NCBI GenBank assembly: GCA_030248135.1
Contig: JASANC010000145.1
Location: 1 to 64,000 of the forward strand
Direction: 5' to 3'
Length of the DNA: 64,000 bases
DNA from: Theristus sp. LFF4_11
Lineage: Eukaryota > Nematoda > Chromadorea > Monhysterida > Xyalidae
Part shown: positions 1-13,100 of the stretch, piece by piece
How the letters are laid out: each line of letters begins with the position of its first letter
Numbering within the stretch: position 1 is the stretch's first letter
Notes under the pieces: generated by a model
Database searches by the model: none
The model's input: only the letters and a program-made list of their open reading frames with translations
What the model was told of the DNA's origin: nothing
Position numbers and translations under genes: made by a program

Positions 1-673
1 TGGCGGGCCGTGCCTTCGATTATGTCGCCGCTGTTTTGTAGCTGTGGCACTCTTGGTGGTACTGCAATGGTCATGGATGTAATGACCACTTTATTAGTGA
101 CTTTTAATATATATCTGCGTATATCTTAAAACTTTTCATTTCTGAAATCTGAATGAAATCTGAAATCATACCTTCGGTTGTTTTCAAAACTGTAATCTCT
201 CAACTTACCAAGCACCGTCAGATGAACGCGTTTCGAGCGCTGCGCTGGATTGTTAATAACGGCGTTTAATTGGCATTCATATTCGGCATCGTCTTCCAAA
301 GTGACATTTTCGATTCGCAGATTGTATTCATCTGTTGTTAGAAAAAGAAGTGCGGGTGTTTTTGATATCAACAGAAATCAAATTGGAGTCTTGTGGCTAG
401 AAAACAAGGCCCTGTTGACTTTGACTTACTTGTGTTTCCAGTCATCGAATAACGATTGTGTGTTGGCAACGACCTGTCTTCGCCAAGCCCCATGCCATCC
501 TTGGTCCATTGCACCGGTCCAGCTTGATGCTCCACCGAGCACCTCAGTAACACATTGGTTCCTTTCAGCGCCTTTGTTGATTTCGGATGTACTGATATTC
601 GTTGACGTTGTTGGCAGCCAACGATTTGAGCCACCACGCAGATTATAAGTATTGTCCTCCACCTTGCCAACAT
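1..673 (-). CDS. Ig-superfamily adhesion protein, Kirre/SYG-1/nephrin type, 5' part
   Basis: Probable type I membrane adhesion receptor of the irreC/Kirre/SYG-1 group, which mediates cell-cell recognition at synapses and filtration-type junctions. Exon 1 (673-430) gives a signal peptide (about residues 1-20, hydrophobic run TILIICVVAQIVG) and the first strand half of an Ig domain with LLRCSV and VQWTKDG. A GTAAGT donor joins it in phase 1 to exon 2 (331-209), which reads EYNLRIENVTLEDDAEYEC, the second half of the same Ig domain, and ends RSKRVHLTVL. Exon 3 (61-1) continues in frame as VPPRVPQLQNSGD and runs off the window. The motif IENVTLEDDAEYECQ and the LTVLVPP linker between the first two Ig domains are typical of Kirre/SYG-1/nephrin proteins. 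Only the first Ig domain and the start of the second are present. No TATA box or promoter motif was identified in the upstream gene-poor region. Assignment within the Ig superfamily is inferred from short motifs. Confidence 0.82.
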
Positions 674-3600
674 TGTTCAACGTTGTCGAGATCGAGTTTT
701 GTGGGAATGCTTTTTATCAATTGAGTTTTTCGTCTCGAATAACTTTGTCGGAGCTTGTTTCCAAGACGTCGCTTTTAATTACATCGGAAGTCTGGCTCGT
801 TTGACAGTGCGTACGCCTAAAAAGTAAGTTGTTTTTTCACTTAAGCCGTATGCAGCAAACCGGTAAAACTTTTTCACGGTAGAAAAATCTGGCGTGCATG
901 TGTGCGCAAATAAAAGTTAACTAATAAATCAGCATTGAGTTTCTGCAACCGCAGCAATGTTTGCATGGCATTATAAAATCTGTGCACGGAGCTCAAACAC
1001 GATTCGTTTCGCGCTGGTAAAATAGCGGCCATTTCAGATATACACGTCTCGGCAACCAACCAAACTGGCATACGACAAGGAAAACCATATAAGAGGGCGA
1101 CGAGTGAGAGGGCGGAGGTGCCGTAAAACTGCGAAACTGACAACAATACCGCCGTCACCAGCGAAAATAGTGTGCACACTGCGCAAAGCACAAAAGCAGC
1201 ATAAGCATAAGTCCCAAATGTCTGTTCCACCAAAAGTACTGCGAGAAAAATGCGGAATTGCCAGCGTCTGAGAAAGTAGCACAATAAAACTTGAGTAGCT
1301 GCTCACTTCTGGTTGGCTTTCACACACACAAACGACGGTTATTTGTACATTGAAATGCTTTGAAATATGAACTATCTTGTGTTGTTGTTGGATGGAACCA
1401 AAATAGACAACTGAATGCCGCAAATAAATCACGCGCGCCGTCTGTGAACTTTCAGTCTTTGAATCTTATTGACGATAACAAAACAACAACGAAATGAAGT
1501 ACTGAACATGGACCCGATATGTGCACAAAACACAGAGTGTGGATTGAACAATGTTTGATTGTCGTTCAGTTTTGTTTGTTACTGGGATAATGCAGTGTTG
1601 CTTGTTGCAATTTACTGTACTAAAAAGTTTCATGTCAAAGTTTCATGGTAAGTTTCAAAAACATGCTTAAGAAAAATAGCGTTATTATGTTGCTTTTTCA
1701 TTCTACTTAAGATACTTTTTGTACGCATGTAGCCAGAAAAGAAATCCCCGTTGTTATTTTCCGGCAATATCCAGACTCATTGAAAACCATCAAAATTTGA
1801 AGCGAAAAACATGGTACTACAACTTGGTGCGTTTTCTTTCTTTCAAAGATCACAAAGTTAGTGTACCCATAAATTGAGGTACCCCACATTACACATCCAT
1901 CACACACAAAAACCATGAAAAGTCGGCCAGCTTAGAAAATCTTCGATCAAACAAAAAGCAAATGAGACAAGCAAAAATGAGCAAAAACCGGATGCAGTAA
2001 AAACATGCGAGAAACCGAGAAAAAACAGGCCGCTCGTGTGATAGCACCTGGTTATGCTCAATAGTGCTCAATAACAAACGAACAAGGGAGAAACAAAAAT
2101 AATCTATCACAAAAACCCGGTCTTTTTTCGCGGTTCAGATATATCGCTCGGAAACTATGGAATGGATTTCCAACAATGCCAAACCAACCAGCCAAAACTC
2201 CCGACGCGGGAGATAACGCGCTGCAGCGGCATCAATCTACATTGTATATGCAGAATTGATACAATTGTGCAGACAACAAAAACAAACAAGAAACGTACAT
2301 AATACAAAAGCCAAAGGTGCGATATATCAGTTTACATAATGGGCTGGTAACGGTCTAGATTAGACTGCGGTGTGCAAACCAATACCAAACACAGTCTGCA
2401 CTGCGACACCGGTCAGCGATAAACTGCGATAAACTATCTGGTTTATCGCAGGCAGATTCAATCACGAGAATGATGAGGTTGAAAATACATAATTGTGATA
2501 CATTTCGCAAACACCAAAGGAAAAAAGAATAGCTAAGCCAAGGATTCTAACACGCACGAACGGATGTGAATTATTTGATTAGTACTGGTGGTGTGGTCAC
2601 ATTATACATATTTCAAAACTTTGAAATACAGTATACAGTATATTGTGATAAGAATTTTAGAAAATTTACATCATTTTGTGTCACGACATTGAAATCCAAC
2701 TACCGGTAACTTCTAGCCTAGCAGTCTGTGTTTGCCGGTGACTTCCAAATGCCAACAAAACAAAACTGCAATTATGTACGAGCAAAAGTTCTATTCCGTC
2801 ATTGGCATAAGAATCTGTGTTGCAATTGTGTTATCTATGTTATGCAATCGCATGCACTGCAAGGCGCAAGCACTTTCACTATTATTTTCATTGCGTTTCT
2901 ATGATGCCGTACATGATGTGGACATTTCACACTTCCATTTCCACTGGCGCAAGCTGTATTTATGCAAACATTGAAGTGTGAATGAATGCAAAAGAAGTAA
3001 TTTTTGCAATTTTGAAGGTTGATTTTCTTCTTCTGGCGGCTTGAATAACTATGTGCATACGTTGTTTGAGTCGATACAGCAAAAATACAGCATCAGAACC
3101 GTCTTATAATGCATTCTGCGTACACACAAGTCATACAAGCCCGATTCCATCACAAGCTAACTAGCCGTGCGTAGTGTAGGTGAAGCTGTTGCTAATTTCA
3201 ACCAGGCATTGGTACTATACCGGTTCTCGCAGATAGACATTAAACTTGTCTGGTGTGAGCGTGTATTCATTTTGGCGCGAAAATGCCTCGCCTACAGAAC
3301 TGGCACGCAGCACGGGTTTATATTTCCGATAAGCACGAAAAGTGCGCTCATGTAAAGTAAGACGCATTTCACCAGCCCTTTTCAAAAAAAGTAAAAACAA
3401 GTCAACATGTGCCAAAAGCGCGGAGAGCTTTGAAATAGTAATACCAAAGAAAAATAATGTTCCTCATGCAGTCGTACAGTATGTTTTATGTTGTACATCA
3501 TCATCGTCTTCAAAAAAGAGTATGTGAAGCTGAAGTAGTAGCGAGGTTCTGGTCTGTCGTAAGACATGTCTCGTACTAGTGGGACATGAAAAATGCACGT

Positions 3601-6600
3601 GGTTAACAAAAGACCCCCTGTGCGCTAACCGCGAAACACTGGCATCCCGTGGCGCTTATCTTTATCACCCAAAAATGCTGTGCTGCTATATGACAAAGTA
3701 TTGTGTGTTCTTTTCTTTCATATATGGACAGAAAATTATCAATCAAATTTCAATGAAGTTGTCTATGTAGTACAATCGGCAGTTGATTTTGCAACGGCGA
3801 CGCGTGAGCATTTTGGAGGGGGGGGGGGCAGATAATCAAATCAGTGATGGCGACTGCAATACGTGCGTGTTGATTGGAGCGTCAGCAATTGGGTTTTTGT
3901 CAGGGAGGATTTGAAACTGATGGAATAAAAGAATGCAGTCAGATGTTATAGTCTTAGTCATTCAAGCGCCAAAATAAACAACAGTCCAAATTTGAGCCAG
4001 TTAATCCTGGCATTTAATGATCAACTACGAGACGACTAAATGATTGCCTGACTTAAATACGAAGTTCAATGTAACAGTGACTCACTATTGCGGGTTATAA
4101 AAAATAGGAAGTTTTCCAGATTTTTGGAGCAGAAAAATATTTGTCACAAGGCAAAACAGAGGCTAAAAAGCTGAGGCTAGGTGCTGTGAGACTTGCAAAA
4201 ATTGGGTTTGGCGTTATAGCGGTCCGTTTCACGGACAACTCTGCTCATGGCACATGGTACCCGTTCATTTTTAAGTCTTTCCGAGAATCTACTATACATT
4301 TACACATAAAACAACTTTCTAGCAGCCCCAAAATCTAAGTAATAAGTTGTAGTGAACTAAACTAGGCCGAATGCTCGACATTTGAAAGCATTTACAACTG
4401 AAACACTTTTTTTCAGGGAAAATCGAGAAACAATAGCCACTGAACAAGTGTCAGAGTAGACTCTGCGGGGGACACATTTTATGCGCGGTGTTGTAAGACG
4501 TACGATCGATTACAACTTGCACGATGCTGTTGTACATGTACAATGTACATGTTGTACACCACGTTTAACAAACTTGAATTACAGGCTGGTAATCTGTTTG
4601 CGACGCTCATTCGCATCTAATAAAAAGCGGCATTCTCACACGTTTTTAGGAACTGAAAGTACTTGTATGATTATGTGATAAAAATTGTATGCCGTAAAAA
4701 GTCTGGGATCTGTGTTGAACATTTGTAATAAATTGCCGCAGTTCTGCAAACCACAACCAGAATTTTGGTGCGTGACGTGTGTGAACATGCACAGTGAAAG
4801 CATGAGAAATGGAAGTGCGTTTTGGACTTGCCTCGCCGTGTTTTTTATTGACTTGAAGGCATGATATGTTTGATTTTAAAAAAAAGTTTTTAGTGTTTTT
4901 CAGCCACGAGCTCTTGTTATACGTTAATGATCTTTTTACTGACATTTTGAGTTTTTCACAGGTCACAAAAGGAATTGAAAACAAGCTGAAAAATTCAAAA
5001 TAGGTAATATAAACTGAACAAAAACAAAAAATTGACCTACATTGTACTGTAGGTTTTTTGTTTTTTTCTTCATAACACAATTGATTGGGTTGCTACTAAG
5101 ACATTACATATTTTTACACACGAAACTCGTTGAATAAATTATCAAAAATCTTGAAGAAATCAAACACGCTCAGATGAACGGATAACAAACAGAGACACGC
5201 ATGCGCACGTGTCAGCAGTGATCAGTTGAAATGGCACTCAAACAGTTGGGTGCCTGCAGTGTGCAAACAGAGACACGCACCTCAGAAGCGTCTGCTGTTA
5301 CTGAATTGCCAGGCAAATTGATACATGCGATCTGCGATCACTTGTGACTGCTGGCGACGAAATGTCTCATGAATGAATTTACACACGTTTGAAAAAATGC
5401 AAATTATAAAGATAAAAGAGTGTTGGCGCTGTTGCGGTTTCGCTTTAGCATCGATTTGCCCATTTTGCAAAATAATGTGATAATTGAGATGAAAAGTTAT
5501 TGTAATCAAGTTCTGTTGCGAAAAATGCTGTGGTTTGTTCATGTTTGGATCGATTCCTGAAGTGCTTTTCCAACCGCACAATAAGGAACAACGTGAAGTA
5601 AATAAAGACTTACTAAAAATAAAAAAAATGAAAAAATCAAATACAAACGATTAAAAAAGGGGGTTTTGGGGGTGGGGTTTTTTTTTGGGGGGGTGTTTTT
5701 GGGGGGGGGTTGGGTGTGTGGGGGGTGGGGGGGGGTGGGGGGGGGGTTGGTGGGGGGGGGGGGTGGGTGTGTGTTTAACGCATGAAAAAGATAAACACGG
5801 CCATAACTGCAATCATGCTATTGAAACCGTTCTTCGTCAACCACCATTAACGGCGTTAGGATACTAATCAAAAGCAGCGCTGGTTTCGGTCAGGGAGGCG
5901 CCAGTAAAACTATAAAACTGACCACGAGCACGTTTTTTTCTGTGAGGATGTGTATCGTGAGCGTCATGAGAGATGGCGCTTTGACTACAAAAAGCTGCAG
6001 AGATATACGAATGTGCAATTCGACAAAATCACTATTATTCCGCAAAACGTAAATAGCCATTGCTTGTAACAGCGCAGAAAACGTCAACTCAATTTGCAGT
6101 GCTGTCGTTTCACAGCAGAAAGAAGCCCGCCATCCACCGTCCGCAAGATATCGAAGCAGTGTCCATGTAAAAAGCGTCTCATGCTCTGCTTTACAAGCAT
6201 TTTCATATCTAAAACGAATAACTCTGGCTGAAAGAATGCTTGCACTGAGTTTTATCCCCACTGGACCAGTTCAAGCTATTTATTTTATAAAACTATTGAG
6301 AAACTGACCACAGCTACATTGCAGCAGCTGTGCATTTGAGTTAAGCGCTCCGTGCGCAAAAGTGACTCGCGGTTTTGAACGGATAGTTCCGGTGTATAGT
6401 ATTAGTATGCTTGACTATTTTTGTGCAACGTTGCAACCGCTGTGACAGACAAATAAACGCAGAGAACGCCAATATTCACACACGTGCAAGTCATTCAAGT
6501 GCAAGCTAAGAGAATGTGACATGAGTTATTGCAACTGTATCAGTGTAGTAATAGTGAATCAGCCGGAGTTAGTTAAGCACTAAGCGATCTGTAGTACTAT

Positions 6601-7183
6601 AGTACTACCACGGTGTTCCTGGCAAATTTTATGTGAAAGTTCCATCATGACAGTTTCTAATTTAGAACAGTGATGAGCGTTGCAGCTGGATCAAGGCTGA
6701 CACAAGTGCTTTATCGAAAAGTGCCTCGCTGTCTGCCAACAAACGAGATGCAACCAAACGAATGACAAGTAAAGCGCAATAATCTAATGTGATATCATCG
6801 TAAATTTTATAATGTTCCCCATCTAATCGCTCGAAATTTACGCGCTGGATTTTTCGTAAGGCAAGTGCAACGAAGGCATAAATGAGCGCTGAATCTCACT
6901 GGAGCACTGTACTCCATGATTCAATTTTTCGCCAGTTCTCTATTGATAACAGTATTATTAGGTTTCTTTCTGATTTTTGTTGTGAGATGCGTAATTGATA
7001 TAGCTGATTAAATAAGTGGAACAGAAGTTCTATCGGCGGGAAGATCATTAAGATTCTGTTAGCAAATTCTGCTGACTAGTCTGTCTAAAACTTTAACACC
7101 GGTTGCACCTAAGAGTGGGGGGCCTAGTACTGAAGTGCTGCTACACGGGGTCAAAATCAAACTAATGGTGCAGCGTTATTCTA
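674..7183. other. gene-poor AT-rich stretch
   Basis: No coding region can be supported here. Open frames are short, have no recognisable domain and no consistent splice partners. The stretch lies upstream of the Ig-protein gene and may carry its regulatory DNA, but no specific site is recognisable. It includes a G/T-only low-complexity tract (listed separately) and a short G run near 3818-3828. Confidence 0.5.
5655..5773 (+). repeat. G/T low-complexity tract with many G runs
   Basis: About 120 bases made almost only of G and T, with many runs of four to ten G separated by one to nine T or GT. The + strand could fold into G-quadruplexes. A short frame through it encodes only Gly/Trp/Val-type low complexity and is not a gene. 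Such tracts are also prone to sequencing and assembly error. Confidence 0.85.
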
Positions 7184-10135
7184 CTCAACAAGGAGCTTCA
7201 GTTTCACCCATAAACCATGCCTTGAAACTCCCTATAGCGGCCGCTATAGGGCGCGAAATTAAAAAAAAACCTCGATTTTTTGCCGTTTTTTGCAAAGTGT
7301 ACCATGTTGCAACGCATTTTTCTACCCAAGCGGATGTTTTTCAGAAACTGAAATAGTGTGCGTTTTGAAGATCTTGCGGAGCTCTACCAAGATATTAGCT
7401 CCGTCAAATCGGATCGTGTCCCTATTTTTCACTGTGAGCTACGCAAAATTACTTTTTTTGCATTTTTCACACTTTTCCTTACTTTTATTTTCATGCAATG
7501 ACAAAACAGTTTCTGACCCTGACTTTTGTGTCAAACAGGGGTTTTCGAGGTCGCTGAATTTGAATCTGACCTTAGATTTTTGCCCCGGGCAATTTTTTGC
7601 CCCAAAGTTTGGCAAAAACGCATTTTTTGCGTTTTTCAGTGTTTTTTGTTTTAATGTTTTAATTTTAAGCGTGGATTTTATTAAAAAAACTATTTCTGAT
7701 ATATCTTTACAACCGTTGTACTTGAATCAGTTTTTATATTTTGCAACTGACCGCTTGCTCACCCAAAAAATGGGTAAAATGTTGATTTTTTTGCTTTTTT
7801 CATATGTTTTCGTTTCACAGTGAAAAAAATCAGTTCAGAAAAAACTTTTAATTTTAATTTTTAATTATCCAGGAGGTTTTCAAGATCGCTGAATTTGAAT
7901 CTGATTTTAGATTTTTGCCCCGGGCATTTTTTTGCCCAAAAATTGGGCAAAAACGCTTTTTTCGCGTTTTCAAGTGGTTTTTGTTTTAATTTTTAATTTT
8001 AAGCGCGGATTTTTATTTAAAAAACTGTTTTCTAATAGCTTTATTACTGCTATACTTGAATACGTTATTATATTTTGTAACGGACCACTTTCTCACCCAA
8101 AAATGGGTAAAATATGGATTTTCTGCCGTTTTCAGACGTTTTCGTTTCATAGTAATAAATAAGTTTGAAAACAATTTTTAAAACCCCTTCCTAGAAGGTC
8201 CCAAATGCGCCGAATCCATATCTGTAGGCAAGTTTTACAACTGACCCATTATTAACCCTTATAAATGGGTAAAAATCTACACTGTAGTCTTTCTGTTGTC
8301 GTTTTTCTTTTTTGTGTTTGAACCAGACTTGTAAATTGATGTTAATTTGTCCTCGAGAATTTTTTACGCCGCTGAAGTTGAAATTGTTTTTGGTTTTTTA
8401 AAACTGGTGCTTTTTACCCCAATTTTACCCAATTGGGTAAAAACTGTCACTCTCAGCTTTTTGTTTGAAACTTACATTATGAATGGTTTTGCGTTTTTTT
8501 GATGCTTGAGATTGATGAATTCAAGTCTGATGTCATGCAGCGAGACTACTGTTTTAACCCAAAAGGGTAAAAAGTGGGGCAAAATATAAGGGTAAATGTA
8601 TATTCGGTATGGGTACATGTCAGTCTGTCAGTCTTGAGAAAAAACTTGTGAGCTTTAGAAAATAAAAGACTAATGAAAATGAAATACACTAACTAGAATA
8701 CAGAACCTTTTAACCTTTACAAGCTTGTTTCTCGCAAAAAGCAAAAAGACCTGAAATAAGGCAAGTGCATAAGTATTTACCCTTTTGGGTTAAAACACTA
8801 ATCTCGGTGCATGTAGCAGACTTGAATTCATCAATCTCAAGCATCAAAGAAACGCAAAACCATTCATAATGTACGTTTCAAACAAAACGCTGAAAGTGAC
8901 AGTTTTTACCCAATTAGGTAAAATTGGGGTAAAAATGCACCAGTTTTAAAAAACCAAAAACAAATTCAATTTTGAGGACAAATTAACATCAATTAACAAG
9001 TCTGGTTCAAACACAAAAAAGAAAAAGGTCTACAGAAAGACTACAGTGTAGCTTTTTACCCATTTATAACGGTTAATAATGGGTCAGTTGTAAAATTTGT
9101 ACATATATGGATTCGGCGCATTTGGGAACTCCTAGGAAGGGGGTTTAAAAATTGTTTTCAAACTTATTTATTGAAAACGTCTGAAAACGGCAAAAAATCC
9201 ATGTTTTACCCATTTTTGGATGAGAAAGTGGTCCGTTACAAAATATAATAACGTATTCAAATACAGAAGTTGTAAAGCTATTAGAAAACAGTTTTTTTTA
9301 AATAAAAATCCACACTTAGAATTAGAAATTAAAACAAAAAACCACTGGAAAACGCAAAAAAAGTTTTTTGCCCAATTTTTAAGCAAAAAAATGCCCGGGG
9401 CAAAAATCTAAAATCAGATTCGAATTCAGCGACCTTGAAAACCTCCTGGAGAATTAAAAATTAAAATTAAAAGTTGTTTCTGAACTGATTTTTTTCACTG
9501 TGAAACGAAAACATATGAAAAAAGCAAAAAAAATCAACATTTTACCCGTTTTTTGGGTGAGCAAGCGGTCAGTTGCAAAATGTAAAAACTGATTCAAGTA
9601 CAACGGTTGTAAAGCTATATCAGAAATAGTTTTTTTAATAAAATCCACGCATAAAATTAAAACATTAAAACAAAAAACACTGAAAAACGCAAAAAACGCG
9701 TTTTTGCCCAATTTTTGGGCAAAAAATTGCCCGGGGCAAAAATCTAAGGTCAGATTTGAATTCAGCGACCTCGAAAACCCTTGTTTGACACAAAAATCAG
9801 GGTCAGAAACTGTTTTGTCATTGCATGAAAATAAAAGTAAGGAAAAAGTGTGAAAATCCAAAAAAAAGTAATTTTGCGTAGCTCACAGTGAAAAATAGGG
9901 ACACGATCCGATTTGACGGAGCTAATATCTCGGTAGAGCTCCGCAAGATCTTCAAAACGCACACTATTTCAGGTTCTGAAAAACATCCGCTTGGGTAGAA
10001 AAATGCGTTGCAACATGGTACACTTTGCAAAAAACGGCAAAAAATCGAGGTTTTTTTTAATTTCGCGCCATATAGCGGCCGCTATAGGGAGTTTCAAGGC
10101 ATGGTTTATGGGTGAAACTGAAGCTCCTTGTTGAG
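7184..10135. mobile_element. giant inverted-repeat (foldback) element, ~2.95 kb
   Basis: The sequence from about 7184 to 8573 is repeated in inverted orientation at about 8777-10135, leaving a ~200-bp unique centre. The outer ends are CTCAACAAGGAGCTTCAG on the left and its complement on the right, so the termini are near perfect. Each arm contains the 18-bp palindrome CTATAGCGGCCGCTATAG or a variant (left about 7232, right about 10070). Each arm is also partly duplicated internally: a unit with TGAATTTGAATCTGA...TTTTTGCCCCGGGC starts near 7550 and again near 7880. Many short hairpins of the form ACCCxxxxGGGT lie along both arms. No transposase is visible. A 177-codon frame in the left arm (7290-7823, +) is broken in the right arm, so coding is doubtful. 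No clear target-site duplication was found. Confidence 0.9.
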
Positions 10136-13100
10136 AACTTGTTTGTTTGCCCCGGTGTTAACTACAAATGTCCCTGAATCGTGAGCCGTTACCCATGTAC
10201 AATTGTGCACGTTACAGCTTTAAAAAATTGTAAAAAACATCTTTCAAAAAAAGTCGACTTGTGCATGGTTTTCGTTGCATATTGAACCGTCTGGGGACTT
10301 CAATGCGACAAGAAAAATAGAGTTGAAGAAAAAAAATGAAATTAATGATATTGCTGGCGCTGTTGGCTTTGCGGCACATTTGAAGTCGAGGGTTCGTGTC
10401 CAAACACGGACGAATAGACAACATGATTATCTATCTACTTCAACTCGGCCAGCTGCATTCGGTAAAAGCATGTGACCGGAAGAAAAAATCTTGTTAGCTC
10501 CGGTCGTCTGCTCGCATGCACGCAAGTTTTTTTGCAGCTGAAGCCGTTTTTTGTCATTCTTGTCATTCAGTGATGGAACAACCTAAGCAAAGTGTTTGTG
10601 GATACGCAAAATATGCAAATGTTAACTGATTCTGTAATGGGAACGTGATGAAATAGAAAAACTCCAGAACCTACCGTCGTTTTTCCGCACGTGCATTCAG
10701 TGTACGTGTGTTCCCTGTCTTGTGCTTCGAAGAGTTCCGAAGCGCTCTAATTTACATCCATTTTTAGGTTCTTTTCATTTATTAAATTATCCCATGCTTG
10801 CCAATACACAGCTGACTTAAAAAATGACAGGCACGTGCGTGCATGGTAAAAAAGTTGAAACGTTGTGAAACTTGATGAAAATGGTTGAGTTGAGAAAACA
10901 AAATGAAATAACCTTCTCACTTGCATAGCATGTACAGGGAGGGTAGTTTTCTAATCAGCTAAATGTAAGCTTACTTTGCAGTAACTCAATCTGACGCGTC
11001 CATGAAAGATCTTTTTGATATATTGCTTGCTAAGTGAGTTTCTGTGGATAAATAACTAATTAGATGCGCGTTACGAGGGACACACAATCGGGACTGAGGA
11101 TGCTTGTTTGCAACAAATAAATCATCATTCTTGTACCGGAAGAAAACGACGTCACCTGAACGAAACTGAGCCAGGGAACACTTCCTGTGCCAACACGTAC
11201 GTCTTTGAGACGGTTCATTTTTTACTTCTGCTTTTGTTTGTAGTGATAGCTACAACAACTATCAAAAACATTGATTGCTGTGCACAGAAAAAAGATAGAG
11301 CTATATCGAATACTGATGTCGAATGCAATGGACGATAAAAAACAAAAACTGTTTGAAAAAGCAGTTTGAAATCATCGAAGTAAAAAGATATGGATGAAAA
11401 CATTGTATTTTTGTGAGCTCGAACTCTTGAAAGTGCCCAGTTTTTGTGATGTAATGATGAATGAACGCCGTTTGTGCGCTCTCATGCTTGTCAAAACAGT
11501 GTCAGTCAAAATATTATCATACCGTTTGTTGAATCCGCTTGCGCGCCTAGAATCCCAGTGATTGTGTGTGATAATTTATTGTAGGTCGAACTATGATAAC
11601 CATTTTTTGTTGATGTTTACTGCGGAACAGATTTATCGAAAAAAAACGGTTGAAACACAAGAGATTTTTTTCACATCTTTCAACTAACATTTATGCGGTC
11701 GATTACGTTGCATGTTGCAAAAGAATATCTGTTATATTATGATTGTCAGAACGCAAAATCCACACAAATATTACGACAATAAACGCGAAAATGCCAAAGC
11801 GAAGGATGTAACGCAGGAACGGAGTGAAAAAAGGGCTGAAAATAAAGTCGCGCGCGGACGCAGAAAAAAAGCGAAGTGCGGCGGTTCTCTGTGTTGCTGA
11901 AAAGCTGATGATAAGTCGCAATATGCTGCCGAATAGTGAAAAACGAGCGCAGCTGCCCGCGAGACAGGCCTGTCGTCGTCCTTATTCCAACGCATCGGCT
12001 GGTTTCATTAGAATATGGATGGCTAAACGGGCGGCACCCAGGCTCCAACAAAAGCAACCCAATGGATGTTTGACCAGATATATACATACACATATGAGCA
12101 ACTGTGAGGGACGCTTCGCAACAATATATATTCACACTTTTAAAGGCGAACAATGTTTTTTCTGCTCAATAAATGAGGAACATAGCTTTGTCGACGGTTT
12201 CAGGCAAAAAAACATTTGAGCAGGCTGTTTTTTACTAAAAACTTTAGGCCCAGCACACAAATGTTTCTGAATCAATCTACCCCTTACACAGCACAGCACA
12301 CAGTGCAATTAACGATGAGAGAAAAAAACTGCCAAACAGTTGGCGAGTTTTATAATTTTATGGCGTTCGTAATGATGTGCATCGAACATATGCCGACGAT
12401 ATCGTCGTTCAATAATACACTTTTGGACTTCATTGTACCAAAATGACGAAATGAAATGAATGAGCTTTCTCTGTTGTTGCTTCTTTCCTTTTCTTACTGA
12501 GTGGTTGAAGATAGTTTTGTCAGATTTACTTTAGCAGCTGATGCGAGTTCCGATGGAAGAATGAATGGACGGTCTCCTGAAATGATGTTACACAGCAAAA
12601 AAGAGTGTTTGCAGCCAAAAGTGCCAAATCGTTGACACTCTGTGCTAGTGTGGGTTCAACGTACCAATAGAAGAAAACATTTTGCTGTGCACCTCTGTTG
12701 ATACTTTGTATTAGCTGCTGTTGTTTCTCATCACAGCTTGCCAGGATGCAGTTTGCAAACAATTTGCATGCATTTCTTCCTTGTGAGGTGCAAAATACAG
12801 CAAATTGCTTCAAACTAAGGGCTCTTCTCCAAATGTCGCCCGCAATGGGGGATTGTATTTTGTTGATACTACATCTTAAACTGATCCGTTTCATTGTCAT
12901 ACGGTTTTATGAGCTGTATCAAAACAATCAGAAGCAAAACGACAAATGAATATAGGAGATTGACTTTGAGCTATATGTTAGCCTTTGTGCTTATTGTGTT
13001 GATTTCATACGCATGGATAAGCAGTAAACAAATACACTGAAATTGCAAATATTTAACATTGATAATCGTCATTTTTTGAATGTTGACAATCCAGCTTGTT

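Noticed and set aside
874..1284. 136-codon hydrophobic frame (-) upstream of the Ig gene
   Set aside because: No domain, no splice sites in register, and an overlapping frame of similar length on the same strand; probably chance.
7290..7823. 177-codon frame inside the left arm of the giant foldback element
   Set aside because: The mirror copy in the right arm is interrupted, composition is that of T-rich repeat DNA (Phe/Leu), and no transposase motif is present.
11746..12219. 131- and 135-codon frames on opposite strands
   Set aside because: Both strands open over the same DNA with no domain on either; no way to choose, so not called.
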